DNA of 6,310 nt from Burkholderiaceae bacterium (GTDB lineage: Bacteria > Pseudomonadota > Gammaproteobacteria > Burkholderiales > Burkholderiaceae). Numbering within the stretch: the stretch's first letter is position 1; each line of letters begins with the position of its first letter. Shown here piece by piece: positions 6,192-6,310 of this stretch. The notes below the pieces were generated by a model. The model saw only the letters and a program-made list of their open reading frames with translations, had not been told where the DNA came from and did not search any database. The position numbers and the translations under genes were made by a program. The stretch covers positions 1 through 6,310 of the forward strand of contig JAGOEY010000112.1 in the NCBI GenBank assembly GCA_017997515.1, given 5' to 3'.

Positions 6192-6310
6192 GTTCTCGAT
6201 GGGAACCGCAAAGCCGATGCCAATGAAGGTGCGTGCGCGTGTGGGGTTGAGGATGGCGGTGACGATGCCGACCACTTCGCCGTCCATGGTGACCAGCGGG
6301 CCACCCGAGT
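6159..6310 (-). CDS. Trypsin-like (HtrA/S1C-type) serine protease, C-terminal end only
   Basis: A short open frame running off the window edge encodes the last 49 residues of a protein before a TAG stop. It begins [17 protein letters not shown] and continues through [17 protein letters not shown] is the catalytic-serine motif of trypsin-like proteases (the serine codon is 6306-6308, and the preceding partial codon ends in AC, fitting Asn or Asp). The GIGFAVPIE strand is typical of HtrA/DegP-type catalytic domains. The protein stops about 14 residues after that strand (AAGMPPF end), so there is no C-terminal PDZ domain. The His and Asp of the triad, any signal peptide or membrane anchor, and any N-terminal domain lie outside the window. 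It precedes moxR by 33 nt on the same strand and may be cotranscribed with it; a role in envelope protein quality control is inferred from the family only. Confidence 0.85.
   Translation of the reverse strand, partial: SGGPLVTMDGEVVGIVTAILNPTRARTFIGIGFAVPIENAASAAGMPPF

Overview
The window is high-GC, densely packed bacterial DNA in which every gene I can support lies on the minus strand. The lipoprotein signal ending in AAC-GGGDD, the codon bias and the gene styles suggest a betaproteobacterium of the Burkholderiales, probably Comamonadaceae (an Acidovorax- or Rhodoferax-like genus). That placement is inference from sequence style, not from a search.

Read in the direction of transcription (high to low coordinates), the window opens with the last 49 codons of a trypsin-like (HtrA/S1C-type) serine protease. 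After a 33-nt gap come a MoxR-family AAA+ ATPase (5091-6125), a DUF58 protein (4106-5110, overlapping moxR by 20 nt) and a membrane-anchored BatA-like von Willebrand factor A protein (3051-4109, overlapping DUF58 by an ATGA tetranucleotide). These three form a tightly coupled operon of the MoxR-DUF58-VWA type. In this family the ATPase is thought to act as a chaperone-like remodeller, with the DUF58 and VWA proteins as metal-dependent adaptors at the inner membrane. The protease may belong to the same transcript, although a terminator-like element overlaps its 3' end.

A 140-nt intergenic region (2911-3050) with an operator-like inverted repeat follows. Next is a 655-aa predicted lipoprotein of the choice-of-anchor I family (943-2910), with a proline-rich pentapeptide-repeat tether behind its lipobox. 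Two adjacent hairpins (903-926 and 865-894) lie just after its stop and probably end its transcript. The last gene is a classical short-chain dehydrogenase/reductase (6-764) of the gluconate 5-dehydrogenase / 2-deoxy-D-gluconate 3-dehydrogenase type, with a strong ribosome binding site of its own.

I saw no RNA genes, insertion sequences, CRISPR arrays or signs of recent transfer. Most of the window is ordinary chromosomal content. The points that merit a second look are the compact Bat-like operon with its adjacent protease, an insertion in the VWA domain, the terminator-like element between protease and moxR, and the regulatory DNA around the lipoprotein gene.
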